From Apilactobacillus kunkeei (GTDB lineage: Bacteria > Bacillota > Bacilli > Lactobacillales > Lactobacillaceae), in assembly GCF_001308195.1 (NCBI RefSeq), contig NZ_JXDF01000017.1, forward strand, positions 124,001 to 188,000: a stretch of DNA of 64,000 nucleotides. Direction: 5' to 3'. The position numbers and the translations under genes are program-made. How positions within the stretch are numbered: position 1 is the first letter of the stretch; the number at the start of each line of letters is the position of its first letter. Under the pieces are notes generated by a model that did no database searches, was not told the origin of the DNA, and saw nothing but the letters and a program-made list of their open reading frames with translations. Below are positions 38,425 through 46,478 of the stretch, piece after piece.

Positions 38425-39451
38425 CTTGTTTGCTCCTTAATATTTGATAGATTCTGAACTCAAAAAAATTGATATCTGTGCTTTCACTGATCTGACGATA
38501 TTGCCAATCATCAATTGGCAGGTTATCAAAAGATCGGCGTAATGTTCTTTCATCTTCAGCACTAACGATTTTAGTGTAAGGAAACTTACTTTCCGGTAAC
38601 CAAATTGCCATCTCTAATAGATGTTCTCTCACAGTTGATAACTTTACGCTTAGGTTATTAGCGATTTGATCTAGCGTATTACCACTAACAAATTGTTTAT
38701 ACGTTTGAATCGCATGATGGTTCATCTTTAAAGTTCGCACGTCGTTTATCAATGGTAATAATAACTGATCATCATCATTAATAATATAGTTAATAAAATC
38801 GACCCAACCATCGTATTCCATGAAGAATGCTTCAACATTTGAAATGCCCAGGCTATCCGCCAATTGACAGTTTGTCATTCCATAAACATCATGGCCAATC
38901 ATTTGTTGAGCAATGATATTAGCCTTCTTCTCATCGACTTGTGATAAGTACTTGGTTAAATAATCTTCTAGTCGACTTACGATTTCTGCCTTATTTTGAA
39001 TAAACCATCTTTTAACAATCATCGCGCTCTTCATATCTGTTTTAACTGGATAATAGTTCTTATTTTGATAGCTATATTCTGAAACAGATTGAATGGCCAA
39101 TAATATTCTTGCCTTAAACTCATTTACATCATAATCATATTGATACGATGTGTTCTGTAATATGTAAAAGGATTCCTTTACAGAATCCTTTTTAATTTGA
39201 CCCTTTGTGGTCAATTGATACTGAAATTCATCAACTTGTTTTGCTAGACCGTCAATGATTAACTTTTTGAGTGATCCGTTGATAGAATTTAGATCATATG
39301 TTTTTAGAATTGCTGAGTATTGTAAGATACCGTAACGCATTGCCCAGAAAAGTGTTGAAACGGTTCTTTTCCCGTTTAGCAAGTTTTGAATTAGTTTAAT
39401 TCTTCTTGGTTGCGTCGATGATAGAAGCAATAACAGCAAATCTTTGTTCAT
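38414..39451 (-). CDS. YpbB-like helix-turn-helix protein
   Basis: A 345-residue protein with a C-terminal helix-turn-helix region of the kind seen in RQC-like helicase modules (about 255-340; SGNTLDQIANNLSVKLSTVREHL). It is encoded directly upstream of recQ with an 11-base overlap and probably acts with the helicase, supplying a DNA-binding part that the short RecQ lacks. The function is inferred from context. It starts 3 bases after ribU ends. Confidence 0.82.
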   Translation of the reverse strand: MNKDLLLLLLSSTQPRRIKLIQNLLNGKRTVSTLFWAMRYGILQYSAILKTYDLNSINGSLKKLIIDGLAKQVDEFQYQLTTKGQIKKDSVKESFYILQNTSYQYDYDVNEFKARILLAIQSVSEYSYQNKNYYPVKTDMKSAMIVKRWFIQNKAEIVSRLEDYLTKYLSQVDEKKANIIAQQMIGHDVYGMTNCQLADSLGISNVEAFFMEYDGWVDFINYIINDDDQLLLPLINDVRTLKMNHHAIQTYKQFVSGNTLDQIANNLSVKLSTVREHLLEMAIWLPESKFPYTKIVSAEDERTLRRSFDNLPIDDWQYRQISESTDINFFEFRIYQILRSKQDVK

Positions 39452-39454
39452 TGT

Positions 39455-40036
39455 TTATCTCTTTTCTTTATATTTTTCCCATGCATTGCTTCTGTTATAT
39501 ACAATCACGAAGACAATACCAATGAATAATCCCTTGATAATGTTAAATGGTGCGACTGTGTATAACACAGAATCCAATAGGCTAAAGCTCAATTTAAACC
39601 CAGTTAAATTGATGTATAGTGGTGTAATCACAAAATAGTTCAATACACTCATAACTAGAGCTAACATGACTGTTTCAAACAGAACCATAATAACGTATTT
39701 AGCGTGGTTTTGAACTAATTTATTAACCAATGTAACTGATAACACGATTGTTAAACTAGCGACTAATAACGCTGAAATTCCAATCAGATTAATCAAAGAA
39801 ACACCGGTAAAGACGAAGTATAGTACCGCTCTTAGCAATGCTACGATCAAACCACTACGAGTTGATAATAACACAGTTGCTAAAAGAATTGGGATATCAC
39901 CAAAATCTAACTTCATGTATGGTGCCATTGGTAAGATAGGCACTGAAAGATAGGTCAATAGATATGCCAATCCTCCTAAAATAGAAACCTGAACCAGGTT
40001 CTTCAAACTAAAACGACTACTTGTACTACTTAACAT
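39455..40036 (-). CDS. ribU: ECF transporter riboflavin-binding S component RibU
   Basis: A 193-residue membrane protein with about six hydrophobic segments that binds riboflavin and works with a shared EcfAA'T module (not in this window). The N-terminal region with GGLAYLLTYLSVP and MKLDFGDIPILLA is typical of S components. Placement directly behind an FMN riboswitch supports riboflavin as the substrate. An AGGAGG-like site precedes the start. Confidence 0.93.
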   Translation of the reverse strand: MLSSTSSRFSLKNLVQVSILGGLAYLLTYLSVPILPMAPYMKLDFGDIPILLATVLLSTRSGLIVALLRAVLYFVFTGVSLINLIGISALLVASLTIVLSVTLVNKLVQNHAKYVIMVLFETVMLALVMSVLNYFVITPLYINLTGFKLSFSLLDSVLYTVAPFNIIKGLFIGIVFVIVYNRSNAWEKYKEKR

Positions 40037-40065
40037 AATAAATCCTCCATATGAGGAATATCTTC

Positions 40066-40105
40066 AAAAAAAGCCCATTGATCCATCGAAGACCAATGAG
40101 CTTTT
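40066..40105 (-). terminator. Riboswitch-controlled terminator ahead of ribU
   Basis: On the minus strand AAGCTCATTGGTC pairs with GATCAATGGGCTT around a short loop and is followed by seven T residues. It lies between the FMN aptamer and ribU, so the leader acts by transcription termination. Confidence 0.85.
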
Positions 40106-40120
40106 TGCGTACTCAAAAAG

Positions 40121-40237
40121 AGATCTTCTTTATACCAGACTGTACTGTCGGCTTTGGAATTTCACCAAATCAACTATCAAACGATAGGTAGCGGGCTGTA
40201 ACCGCCGGTCGGGAATCTAACCCTGCCCTGAAGATAA
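40121..40237 (-). promoter_or_regulatory. FMN riboswitch (RFN element)
   Basis: The minus strand contains the conserved RFN blocks in order: TATCTTCAGGGCAGGG, TTCCCGACCGGCGGT, AGCCCGC, then AAGCCGACAGT and the closing AAGAAGAT. FMN binding should favour the terminator at 40066-40105 and shut off ribU, with probable effect on the genes behind it. Confidence 0.95.
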
Positions 40238-40262
40238 ACCAATTTTTATTTTTTCAAGAACG

Positions 40263-40292
40263 ATTATAGCAAAAAAGGCCTGTTTTAAACAA
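40263..40292 (-). promoter_or_regulatory. Promoter of the FMN riboswitch transcript
   Basis: Minus-strand TTGTTT (40287-40292) and a consensus TATAAT (40263-40268), 18 bases apart. The -35 and spacer lie inside the rluB terminator stem. Confidence 0.65.
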
Positions 40293-40301
40293 GCCTTTTA
40301 T
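40270..40301 (-). terminator. Terminator after rluB
   Basis: AAAGGCTTGTTT pairs with AAACAGGCCTTT and is followed by T residues on the minus strand, directly after the rluB stop codon. It overlaps the ribU promoter. Confidence 0.85.
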
Positions 40302-41023
40302 CTCTTTTCAGTCATTTCGTATAGCTTTTCAACTTCGAATTTCTTTAATGGACGGTAATCACCTGGTTGTAATCCCTTTAAGTTTAGGAAAGCAAATGAT
40401 TCACGTTTCAACTTTTTAACCGGATGACCGATTGCCTTGAACATGTTCTTAACCTCATGGTTTTTACCTTCATGAATTGTTAATTGTACAACAGCGGTCT
40501 TCTTACCATTATCGGTTTCTAAGACGTTTGTCTTGGCAGGTGCGGTCTTCTTACCGTTAATCTTAACACCTAGTCTTAGTTGCTTTAATTCGTCGTTAGT
40601 TGGAATTCCTTCAACCTTAGCTACATAAGTCTTTTCAACTTCGTACTTAGGATGAGTTAAACGGTTATCCAAGTCCCCATCATTAGTCATTAGTAAAAGA
40701 CCGGATGTATCGTAGTCCAATCGACCAACTGGATAAATTCTTTGTTCAACATCTTCGAAAAAGTCTAGAACAGTCTTTCGATCCTTTTCATCAGACACTG
40801 AAGTGATAATTCTTCTTGGTTTGTATAACAAGTAATATACCGGTGCTTCCTTGTTGATTGGCAAACCATCAACTTGCACTTCATCAGAAACTTTAACCTT
40901 TGTTCCTAGCTCAGTAACAACTTGACCGTTTACCTTTACGCGACCGGCTAAAATAATTTCTTCTGATTTACGTCTTGAAGCTACCCCGGCTTTAGCCATT
41001 ATCTTCTGTAGTCGTTCCGCCAT
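40298..41023 (-). CDS. rluB: Ribosomal large subunit pseudouridine synthase RluB
   Basis: Makes a pseudouridine in 23S rRNA. The 241-residue protein has an N-terminal S4 domain (about 1-60) and the RsuA/RluB catalytic domain with the Asp in GRLDYDTSGLLL. The start at 41023 has AGGAGG six bases upstream, inside the end of scpB, which it overlaps by 32 bases. The longer TTG-initiated form is rejected. It closes the xerD-ribT-scpA-scpB-rluB group. Confidence 0.95.
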   Translation of the reverse strand: MAERLQKIMAKAGVASRRKSEEIILAGRVKVNGQVVTELGTKVKVSDEVQVDGLPINKEAPVYYLLYKPRRIITSVSDEKDRKTVLDFFEDVEQRIYPVGRLDYDTSGLLLMTNDGDLDNRLTHPKYEVEKTYVAKVEGIPTNDELKQLRLGVKINGKKTAPAKTNVLETDNGKKTAVVQLTIHEGKNHEVKNMFKAIGHPVKKLKRESFAFLNLKGLQPGDYRPLKKFEVEKLYEMTEKR

Positions 41024-41552
41024 TTTCTTCCTCCTGAAGTAAAATTTCATTATCAATTTTTGGTAATTCGTTTAAGCTCTTAATTCCAAACAACTTCAAA
41101 AAGTTATCAGTTGTTGTATAAAGCTTTGGATGACCCGGTACCTTCTTGTAACCGGCAGTGGCAATTAGACTTTGTCTCAACAATCTTTGGACTGTCTTAC
41201 TGCTGTTCACACCTCTAATGTCATCCACTTCAACCCTCGTAATTGGTTGATTATAAGCAATAATCGTAAGTGTTTCTAGCGCTGTTTGAGTTAAAGAAAT
41301 GCTTTCATCACTTTGTAAATATCCCTTAATTAGATCGTTTAGTTCTTCCTTTGTGGCAAGTTGAACCTTATCAGAATATTCCATCAACGTAAATGGTGAG
41401 TCTTCGTGTTCAAAAGACTCCTTTAGTTGATTCATTAATGTTTCTAGCTCACTAGTACTTAGTTTCAATAATGTGCTTAGATTGTCGTATGTTATTCCAT
41501 CTTCACCAGATATATATATTAGGCTCTCTAGCTGCGCTAACTTACTAACCAA
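40992..41552 (-). CDS. scpB: Segregation and condensation protein B
   Basis: The winged-helix kleisin partner that joins ScpA and SMC in chromosome condensation. The 186-residue protein has two winged-helix domains (about 1-75 and 85-160; LETLTIIAYNQPITRVE is the family core). The start codon is TTG at 41552, directly after the scpA stop, with AAGGTG about eight bases upstream, so it is probably translationally coupled to scpA. Confidence 0.95.
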   Translation of the reverse strand: MVSKLAQLESLIYISGEDGITYDNLSTLLKLSTSELETLMNQLKESFEHEDSPFTLMEYSDKVQLATKEELNDLIKGYLQSDESISLTQTALETLTIIAYNQPITRVEVDDIRGVNSSKTVQRLLRQSLIATAGYKKVPGHPKLYTTTDNFLKLFGIKSLNELPKIDNEILLQEEENGGTTTEDNG

Positions 41553-42308
41553 TTACTCTTCACCTTGCTTTACGATTTTTTCTAAATATAGTTTGTCGTC
41601 GATTTGTCCGACCTTGACCTTTTGTTCCTTAACAAGTTCTAGTAGTGATAAAAATGTAGTAACTACAAATTCAACGTTACTAGTCTTATCAAATAAGGAA
41701 TCAAACTCAACTGATTGCTGTTTGGATAATCTATCCATAACATATGTTGATTGGCCTTTGACAGTGTATTCCCATTCAATCACTGAGTGTACATATGGTT
41801 CATTTGATTTAATCTTTTCGATAATTCGATCAAACGCTTGTTGAATTAAATCGATACTGAATTTTTCGTTATCGTTAAAATCAATCATCTCATCGACACT
41901 TGGTAAAACGGGATCAACGCTGTGATATTGACTAGTCTTAGTCTCCATCTTTTTCAACACTTTTGATACTTCTTTATATTCTTGATAAATCAAAAGTTGA
42001 TTTACTAATTCATCCCTTGGATCTTCGTAATCATCATCTTCGTTAATTTCATCATTTCTAGGCAACAATAGCTTAGACTTGATTGCCATCAAATTGGATG
42101 CCATTACAAAGTATTCACCTGCGATATTAACATTTAGGTTTTTCATCTCAGTCAAATATTCAACGTATTGTCTGGTAATCTTTTCAATTTGGATGTCATA
42201 TATGTCCATTTCAGATTGCTTGATCAGATGTAATAGTAATTCTAAGGGGCCATCAAAATCATCAATGTGAATATTTATGTTGTTAGAGTTATTGAACTCT
42301 GGTTCCAT
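41553..42308 (-). CDS. scpA: Segregation and condensation protein A
   Basis: The kleisin subunit of the SMC-ScpAB complex. The 251-residue protein has the N-terminal FDGPLELLLHLIKQSEMDI motif that binds SMC, an acidic middle region and a C-terminal winged-helix that contacts the other SMC head. The start at 42308 has GGGAG seven bases upstream and overlaps ribT by 20 bases. A TTG 51 bases upstream is rejected. Confidence 0.95.
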   Translation of the reverse strand: MEPEFNNSNNINIHIDDFDGPLELLLHLIKQSEMDIYDIQIEKITRQYVEYLTEMKNLNVNIAGEYFVMASNLMAIKSKLLLPRNDEINEDDDYEDPRDELVNQLLIYQEYKEVSKVLKKMETKTSQYHSVDPVLPSVDEMIDFNDNEKFSIDLIQQAFDRIIEKIKSNEPYVHSVIEWEYTVKGQSTYVMDRLSKQQSVEFDSLFDKTSNVEFVVTTFLSLLELVKEQKVKVGQIDDKLYLEKIVKQGEE

Positions 42309-42657
42309 TACGTTTCTCCCAAATTTCACAGATTGAAGTGGTATCCATTGTTCCGACAATCTTTTTACCCATGTATAGGTTATTTAAATCATCAATCATT
42401 GAACAGCAGTTATTAATGTTCCAAGAATCGGGTGTTAGGACTACTCTTCTTAGAACTAATAAATCATTTTTTTGTTCAATTGCGACTAATCCAGCCCAAT
42501 TGTCATCTTGATTTTTCCATAAGTAAATAACACGGTTATCACTATCTTCATACCAGTTCATTTCATCTTCTAAATGATTACCCTTATTCATGTCTGGTAA
42601 TAAAGAAAGCATATCCATAGCGATTTTTTTATATTCTGTTCTATATTTTAGTAGCAT
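42289..42657 (-). CDS. ribT: RibT-like protein (GNAT-like)
   Basis: A 122-residue protein that matches the RibT family by position between xerD and scpA and by its weak acetyltransferase-like pattern (LVAIEQKNDLLVLRRVVLTP). In Bacillus, RibT is a GNAT protein encoded in the rib operon; its substrate is not firmly known. The start at 42657 has GGAGG eight bases upstream. It overlaps scpA by 20 bases. The name is based on context and moderate similarity. Confidence 0.7.
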   Translation of the reverse strand: MLLKYRTEYKKIAMDMLSLLPDMNKGNHLEDEMNWYEDSDNRVIYLWKNQDDNWAGLVAIEQKNDLLVLRRVVLTPDSWNINNCCSMIDDLNNLYMGKKIVGTMDTTSICEIWEKRNGTRVQ

Positions 42658-42680
42658 CCCAAATTCCTCCAATCTGTGCT

Positions 42681-43568
42681 TTAGGCGTGTGGATGAAAAT
42701 CATCAAACGCCTTATTTAGATGTTCATGGGAAACATGTGTATAGATTTGAGTCGTCGATATATCCGAGTGCCCCAATAGCTCTTGTACAACTCTCAAATC
42801 CGCTCCATTTTCTAGTATATGAGTAGCAAATGAATGACGTAAAGTATGTGGCGTAACCTTTTTCTTAATACCAGCTAAACCAACATAACGTTTAAGCTTT
42901 TGCCAAATACTTTGTCTACTTAAACCAGATCCATGAGCATTTAAGAATAGATAATCACAATGTCTTCTTTTTAGCAAAAGATTGCGACTGTTTTCCATAT
43001 AAGTATATATCCACTTGATGGCCTGAGAGCCAATCGGAATAATTCTTTCCTTGTCTCCCTTACCAATCGTTTGAATAATTCCCATATCCAAATGTAAATT
43101 ATCCATCTTCAAATTAACTACTTCGCTAACACGCAATCCTGTGGCATACATAACTTCTAATATCGCCCTATCTCTAATGCCATATTTGTCGTTTGTATCA
43201 GGAACTGCCAGCAACTTATCAATTTCCTTCATCGTCAATACATCTGGTAAATGATTGGCCGATTTAGGAGTATCTACATTGACCATCGGATCTTCGATGA
43301 TGAAGTGATATCTTTGTAGGTACTTAAAAAACTTTTTCATCGTTGAAACAAAACGGATTATGGAATTTCTTGCCTTTCCACAATCCTTCATGTACTTCAT
43401 ATAATCTAAAATTATCTTTGAATCGACTTTTTTAAATTCACTAATATGATTGTCTTTTAAGTAATTGATAAATCCTTTAATGTCTTGATGATAGCTCTTA
43501 ATCGTATTATCTGATAATCCGCGTTCAATCACCAAATAATGTAAGTAGTCCTTAACTTCGGAGTCCAT
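42681..43568 (-). CDS. xerD: Tyrosine recombinase XerD
   Basis: The partner of XerC in chromosome dimer resolution at dif. The 295-residue protein has a SAM-like domain (about 1-85) and an intact catalytic domain with Arg146, His241, Arg244, His267 and nucleophile Tyr276. It is called XerD because of its place upstream of ribT-scpA-scpB, as in Bacillus (ripX). It follows cvfB by 14 bases. Confidence 0.94.
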   Translation of the reverse strand: MDSEVKDYLHYLVIERGLSDNTIKSYHQDIKGFINYLKDNHISEFKKVDSKIILDYMKYMKDCGKARNSIIRFVSTMKKFFKYLQRYHFIIEDPMVNVDTPKSANHLPDVLTMKEIDKLLAVPDTNDKYGIRDRAILEVMYATGLRVSEVVNLKMDNLHLDMGIIQTIGKGDKERIIPIGSQAIKWIYTYMENSRNLLLKRRHCDYLFLNAHGSGLSRQSIWQKLKRYVGLAGIKKKVTPHTLRHSFATHILENGADLRVVQELLGHSDISTTQIYTHVSHEHLNKAFDDFHPHA

Positions 43569-43582
43569 AATATCACCCGATT

Positions 43583-44467
43583 TTATTCAATATCAGTTTC
43601 TTTACCCTTTTCAGTTAACAACATTTCGCCATCTTTTTGTTCAATCAGACGGTTCTTCAAAAGATTACCTACCGCACGTTTGAATTGTCCCTTACTGATA
43701 CCAAAGAAAGCCTTGATGTCTTCAGGAGTACTCTTGTCGGTATAAGCAATCTTTCCATCTTCTGCTCGCTTCAAAACAGCAAAAATCATTTTTGAATCGT
43801 CACTAATTGCTTCGTATGCACGAGGCTTCATTGAAAGGTTCAATGTTCCATCTCGTAAAATTCCGATTACTCTTACGTCAACTTGTTGACCTAAGCGTGG
43901 TTCCATTTCACGTTCGCTCGGATGGATAAATCCTAGTCGATAGTCATCTGTGATAACACGAGTTCCGGCTAGCTTTAATCTGTAAGTTGTCGCCTTCATG
44001 TTACGGTTCTTTAGCTTGGGATTAGCTGGGATCGAAATACTCTTGAAGATTTCTTCGTCAGCTAATTCACCCCAAATTCGATCTTTTTTATCGATTTTCA
44101 AGGCAATCATGACTTTATCACCATGTTGAGGCCATAACTTTGTTAATTCAGGAAGATCATCGATTGATACGGCGATGTCCTTGTTAGGTAATCCGATATC
44201 AACAAAAATTCCCAATCCATACTTGCTTTGGACAACCGTTCCAAATGCATAGTGATCCACTTGGACATCTGGAATGTTTCTTGTTATTTGCATCTTGTGA
44301 TTTTCATTTTCATATGCAAATCCCTTAAAGTTACTACCAATCTTTAGTGGCTTTAATATTTCGTCCTTATCCAATAGGAATGTTGTTCCTTCAATTTGAA
44401 CAAAATAGTTTTTGTCATTTTCGTCAGTTACTTTACCAGAAACAACACGGCCTAAAAAGTTATTCAT
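43583..44467 (-). CDS. cvfB: CvfB-like S1 RNA-binding protein
   Basis: A 294-residue cytoplasmic protein with S1-type RNA-binding domains (about 1-60, 68-135 and 150-215) and a C-terminal winged-helix (about 225-290; FFGISKGQFKRAVGNLLK). This is the CvfB/YitL architecture, a post-transcriptional regulator affecting virulence genes in staphylococci. Its role here is unknown. It is first in the unit with xerD, after the pyk terminator. Confidence 0.88.
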   Translation of the reverse strand: MNNFLGRVVSGKVTDENDKNYFVQIEGTTFLLDKDEILKPLKIGSNFKGFAYENENHKMQITRNIPDVQVDHYAFGTVVQSKYGLGIFVDIGLPNKDIAVSIDDLPELTKLWPQHGDKVMIALKIDKKDRIWGELADEEIFKSISIPANPKLKNRNMKATTYRLKLAGTRVITDDYRLGFIHPSEREMEPRLGQQVDVRVIGILRDGTLNLSMKPRAYEAISDDSKMIFAVLKRAEDGKIAYTDKSTPEDIKAFFGISKGQFKRAVGNLLKNRLIEQKDGEMLLTEKGKETDIE

Positions 44468-44530
44468 TAATATTCCTCATTTCGAATCGTTATATGTCAA
44501 TTCTACACTAATTTACATAATATTTCGATA

Positions 44531-44566
44531 AAAAAAGAGGATGCATTTAAAATGCACCCTCTTTTC
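44531..44566. terminator. Terminator after pyk
   Basis: AAAAGAGGGTGCATTT pairs with AATGCATCCTCTTTT on the minus strand, with one mismatch, followed by T residues. It separates pyk from cvfB-xerD. Confidence 0.88.
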
Positions 44567-44575
44567 GAGTAAATA

Positions 44576-46336
44576 TTATAGTGAGTTAGCAGCGCCTGCG
44601 TAAACAATTCCGCGACGTGCATCTACTGTAATAGTTTGACCGTCTGAGATGTTTTCAGTAGCACCCTTAGCGCTAACAATAACAGGAATTCCTAGTGAAA
44701 TACCTAATACTGCAGCATGTGATGTCATACCACCATCTTCAACGATAATTGCGCTTGCCTTCTTAATAGCTGGCAAGAAGTCTTTGTTGGTATTCTTAGC
44801 TACCAACACGCCACCGTCAACAGCCTTGCTGTTTGCATCGGCAGCGTTACTTGCTAAAAAAGCTTTACCGATAACAGTCTTGTCGCCAACACCTTGTCCT
44901 TGAGCAAGTTCTGAACCGATCAACTTAACGCTCATTACGTTAGTTGTACCCTTTTCGCCAACAGGTAAACCTGCAACTACAAGGATTAAGTCGCCTTCCT
45001 TAGCTAAGCCAGTTTCAACTGCCTTCTTAGCTGCAAAGTCGAACATACCATCACTGTTTTCTGGCTTGTCAACAACGATTGGTTGAACACCCCAGTTAAC
45101 CATTAGACCACGACGTACACGGTCATCAAAAGTTAATGCTAAGATATCAGCATTTGGATGGTACTTAGAAATCATACGAGCTGAGTAACCAGTTGAAGTA
45201 GTAGTTACGATAGTCTTGATGTCAAGATCCTTAACCATTTCAGCAACTTGCTTACCGAATGCTTCAGTAACGTCACCGTTGTTGAATGCAGGACGAGCGT
45301 CACCGTATTCAGCGTAGTGGTTTTCAGCCTTAACGTCTAACTTAGCCATAGTAGCAACTGCTTCTGCTGGGTAGTCACCGTTAGCACTTTCACCTGAAAG
45401 CATAGTAGCATCAGTACCGCTTAATACAGCGTATTCAACGTCTGAAGCTTCAGCACGTGTAGGACGTGGGTTTTCAATCATTGAGTCCAACATTTGAGTT
45501 GCAGTAATAACTGGTTTACCCATTTCGTTACATCTGTGGATTAAGTGTTTTTGAACGATTGGAACATTTTCTGCTGGAATTTCAACAGCCATGTCACCAC
45601 GAGCAATCATCAAACCATCAGAAACCTTCATGATTTCTTCAAAGTTGTCGATACCTTCTTGTGATTCAATCTTAGGGAAGATTTGAACGTCTTCTTTATG
45701 TTCGTCTTCAAGTAATTTACGGATGTCTAAAACATCTTCTGGTTTTCTTACAAATGAAGCGGCGATGAAGTTAATGTGCATTTCTGAAAGGCCAAAACGA
45801 ATGTCGCTTGAATCCTTTTCAGTAATACCTGGTAAGTTAATTGAAACACCAGGTGCAGTAACAGTTTTACGTGAACCTAGAGTAGCGTTGTTTTGAGCAA
45901 CAACAACTAGTTCTTTGTTAGCTTCATCGATTTCTTTGATAACTGAGTCTAGGATACCGTCATCAAATAAGATGTGGCCACCAACGTGAACGTCAGCTAA
46001 TAAGCCAGGGTAAGTAACGGCGATCTTTTCTTTAGTACCTTCAATAGATTCGTCCATTGAAATTCTAAATTCGTCGTTAGTGTGGAATTCAATCTTACCA
46101 TCTTTTTGGATAGTAGTACGGATTTCAGCACCCTTAGTATCAAGCATAAGACCAACAGTCTTACCAGTTCTCTTTTCGGCTTCATGAACTTTGTTTAAAC
46201 GATCAAAGTGTTCTTCATGGTCACCATGTGAGAAGTTAAATCTGAAAACATTAGCGCCAGATTCGATTAATTTGACAATAGTGTCAACATCGGTACTAGC
46301 AGGTCCTAATGTACTTACGATTTTTGTTTTCTTCAT
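44576..46336 (-). CDS. pyk: Pyruvate kinase with C-terminal PEP-utiliser domain
   Basis: Makes pyruvate and ATP from phosphoenolpyruvate and ADP. The 586-residue protein has the TIM-barrel core (LDTKGAEIRT, KIESQEGIDNF, the MIARGDMAVE catalytic region, and ATQMLDSM) and an allosteric domain. An extra C-terminal module of about 110 residues has GGMTSHAAVLG, the PEP-utiliser swivel found in Bacilli pyruvate kinases. It follows dnaE by 142 bases with no pfkA between, which fits a heterofermentative organism. Confidence 0.97.
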   Translation of the reverse strand: MKKTKIVSTLGPASTDVDTIVKLIESGANVFRFNFSHGDHEEHFDRLNKVHEAEKRTGKTVGLMLDTKGAEIRTTIQKDGKIEFHTNDEFRISMDESIEGTKEKIAVTYPGLLADVHVGGHILFDDGILDSVIKEIDEANKELVVVAQNNATLGSRKTVTAPGVSINLPGITEKDSSDIRFGLSEMHINFIAASFVRKPEDVLDIRKLLEDEHKEDVQIFPKIESQEGIDNFEEIMKVSDGLMIARGDMAVEIPAENVPIVQKHLIHRCNEMGKPVITATQMLDSMIENPRPTRAEASDVEYAVLSGTDATMLSGESANGDYPAEAVATMAKLDVKAENHYAEYGDARPAFNNGDVTEAFGKQVAEMVKDLDIKTIVTTTSTGYSARMISKYHPNADILALTFDDRVRRGLMVNWGVQPIVVDKPENSDGMFDFAAKKAVETGLAKEGDLILVVAGLPVGEKGTTNVMSVKLIGSELAQGQGVGDKTVIGKAFLASNAADANSKAVDGGVLVAKNTNKDFLPAIKKASAIIVEDGGMTSHAAVLGISLGIPVIVSAKGATENISDGQTITVDARRGIVYAGAANSL

Positions 46337-46417
46337 AAGTAAAAATCTCTCCTTTTATTTTGTATGATAAATCATCCCTAAAAGATGACTATCATGCATA
46401 ACTAGGTTTCATCTAGA

Positions 46418-46446
46418 ATTGTATCACTTTTTAAAATTTATGTCTT
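46418..46446 (-). promoter_or_regulatory. Candidate pyk promoter
   Basis: Minus-strand AAGACA (46441-46446) and TACAAT (46418-46423) with a 17-base spacer, giving a leader of about 75 bases. The -35 is imperfect. Confidence 0.45.
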
Positions 46447-46478
46447 TTATTTTTGCGCAATTTTTTAATAATTCAAAA

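Noticed and set aside
41473-41844. Open frame of 123 codons opposite scpB/scpA
   Set aside because: Antisense to two clear core genes, without a start signal. The composition is that of a shadow frame.
18110-43568. XerC and XerD as phage or transposon integrases
   Set aside because: Both lie in conserved core contexts (topA; ribT-scpAB) and have lengths typical of the dif recombinases.
46447-46465. TTGCGCAA palindrome in the dnaE-pyk gap as an operator or cre
   Set aside because: Too short and lacking the cre core. It does not align with the candidate pyk promoter in a way that suggests a known regulator.
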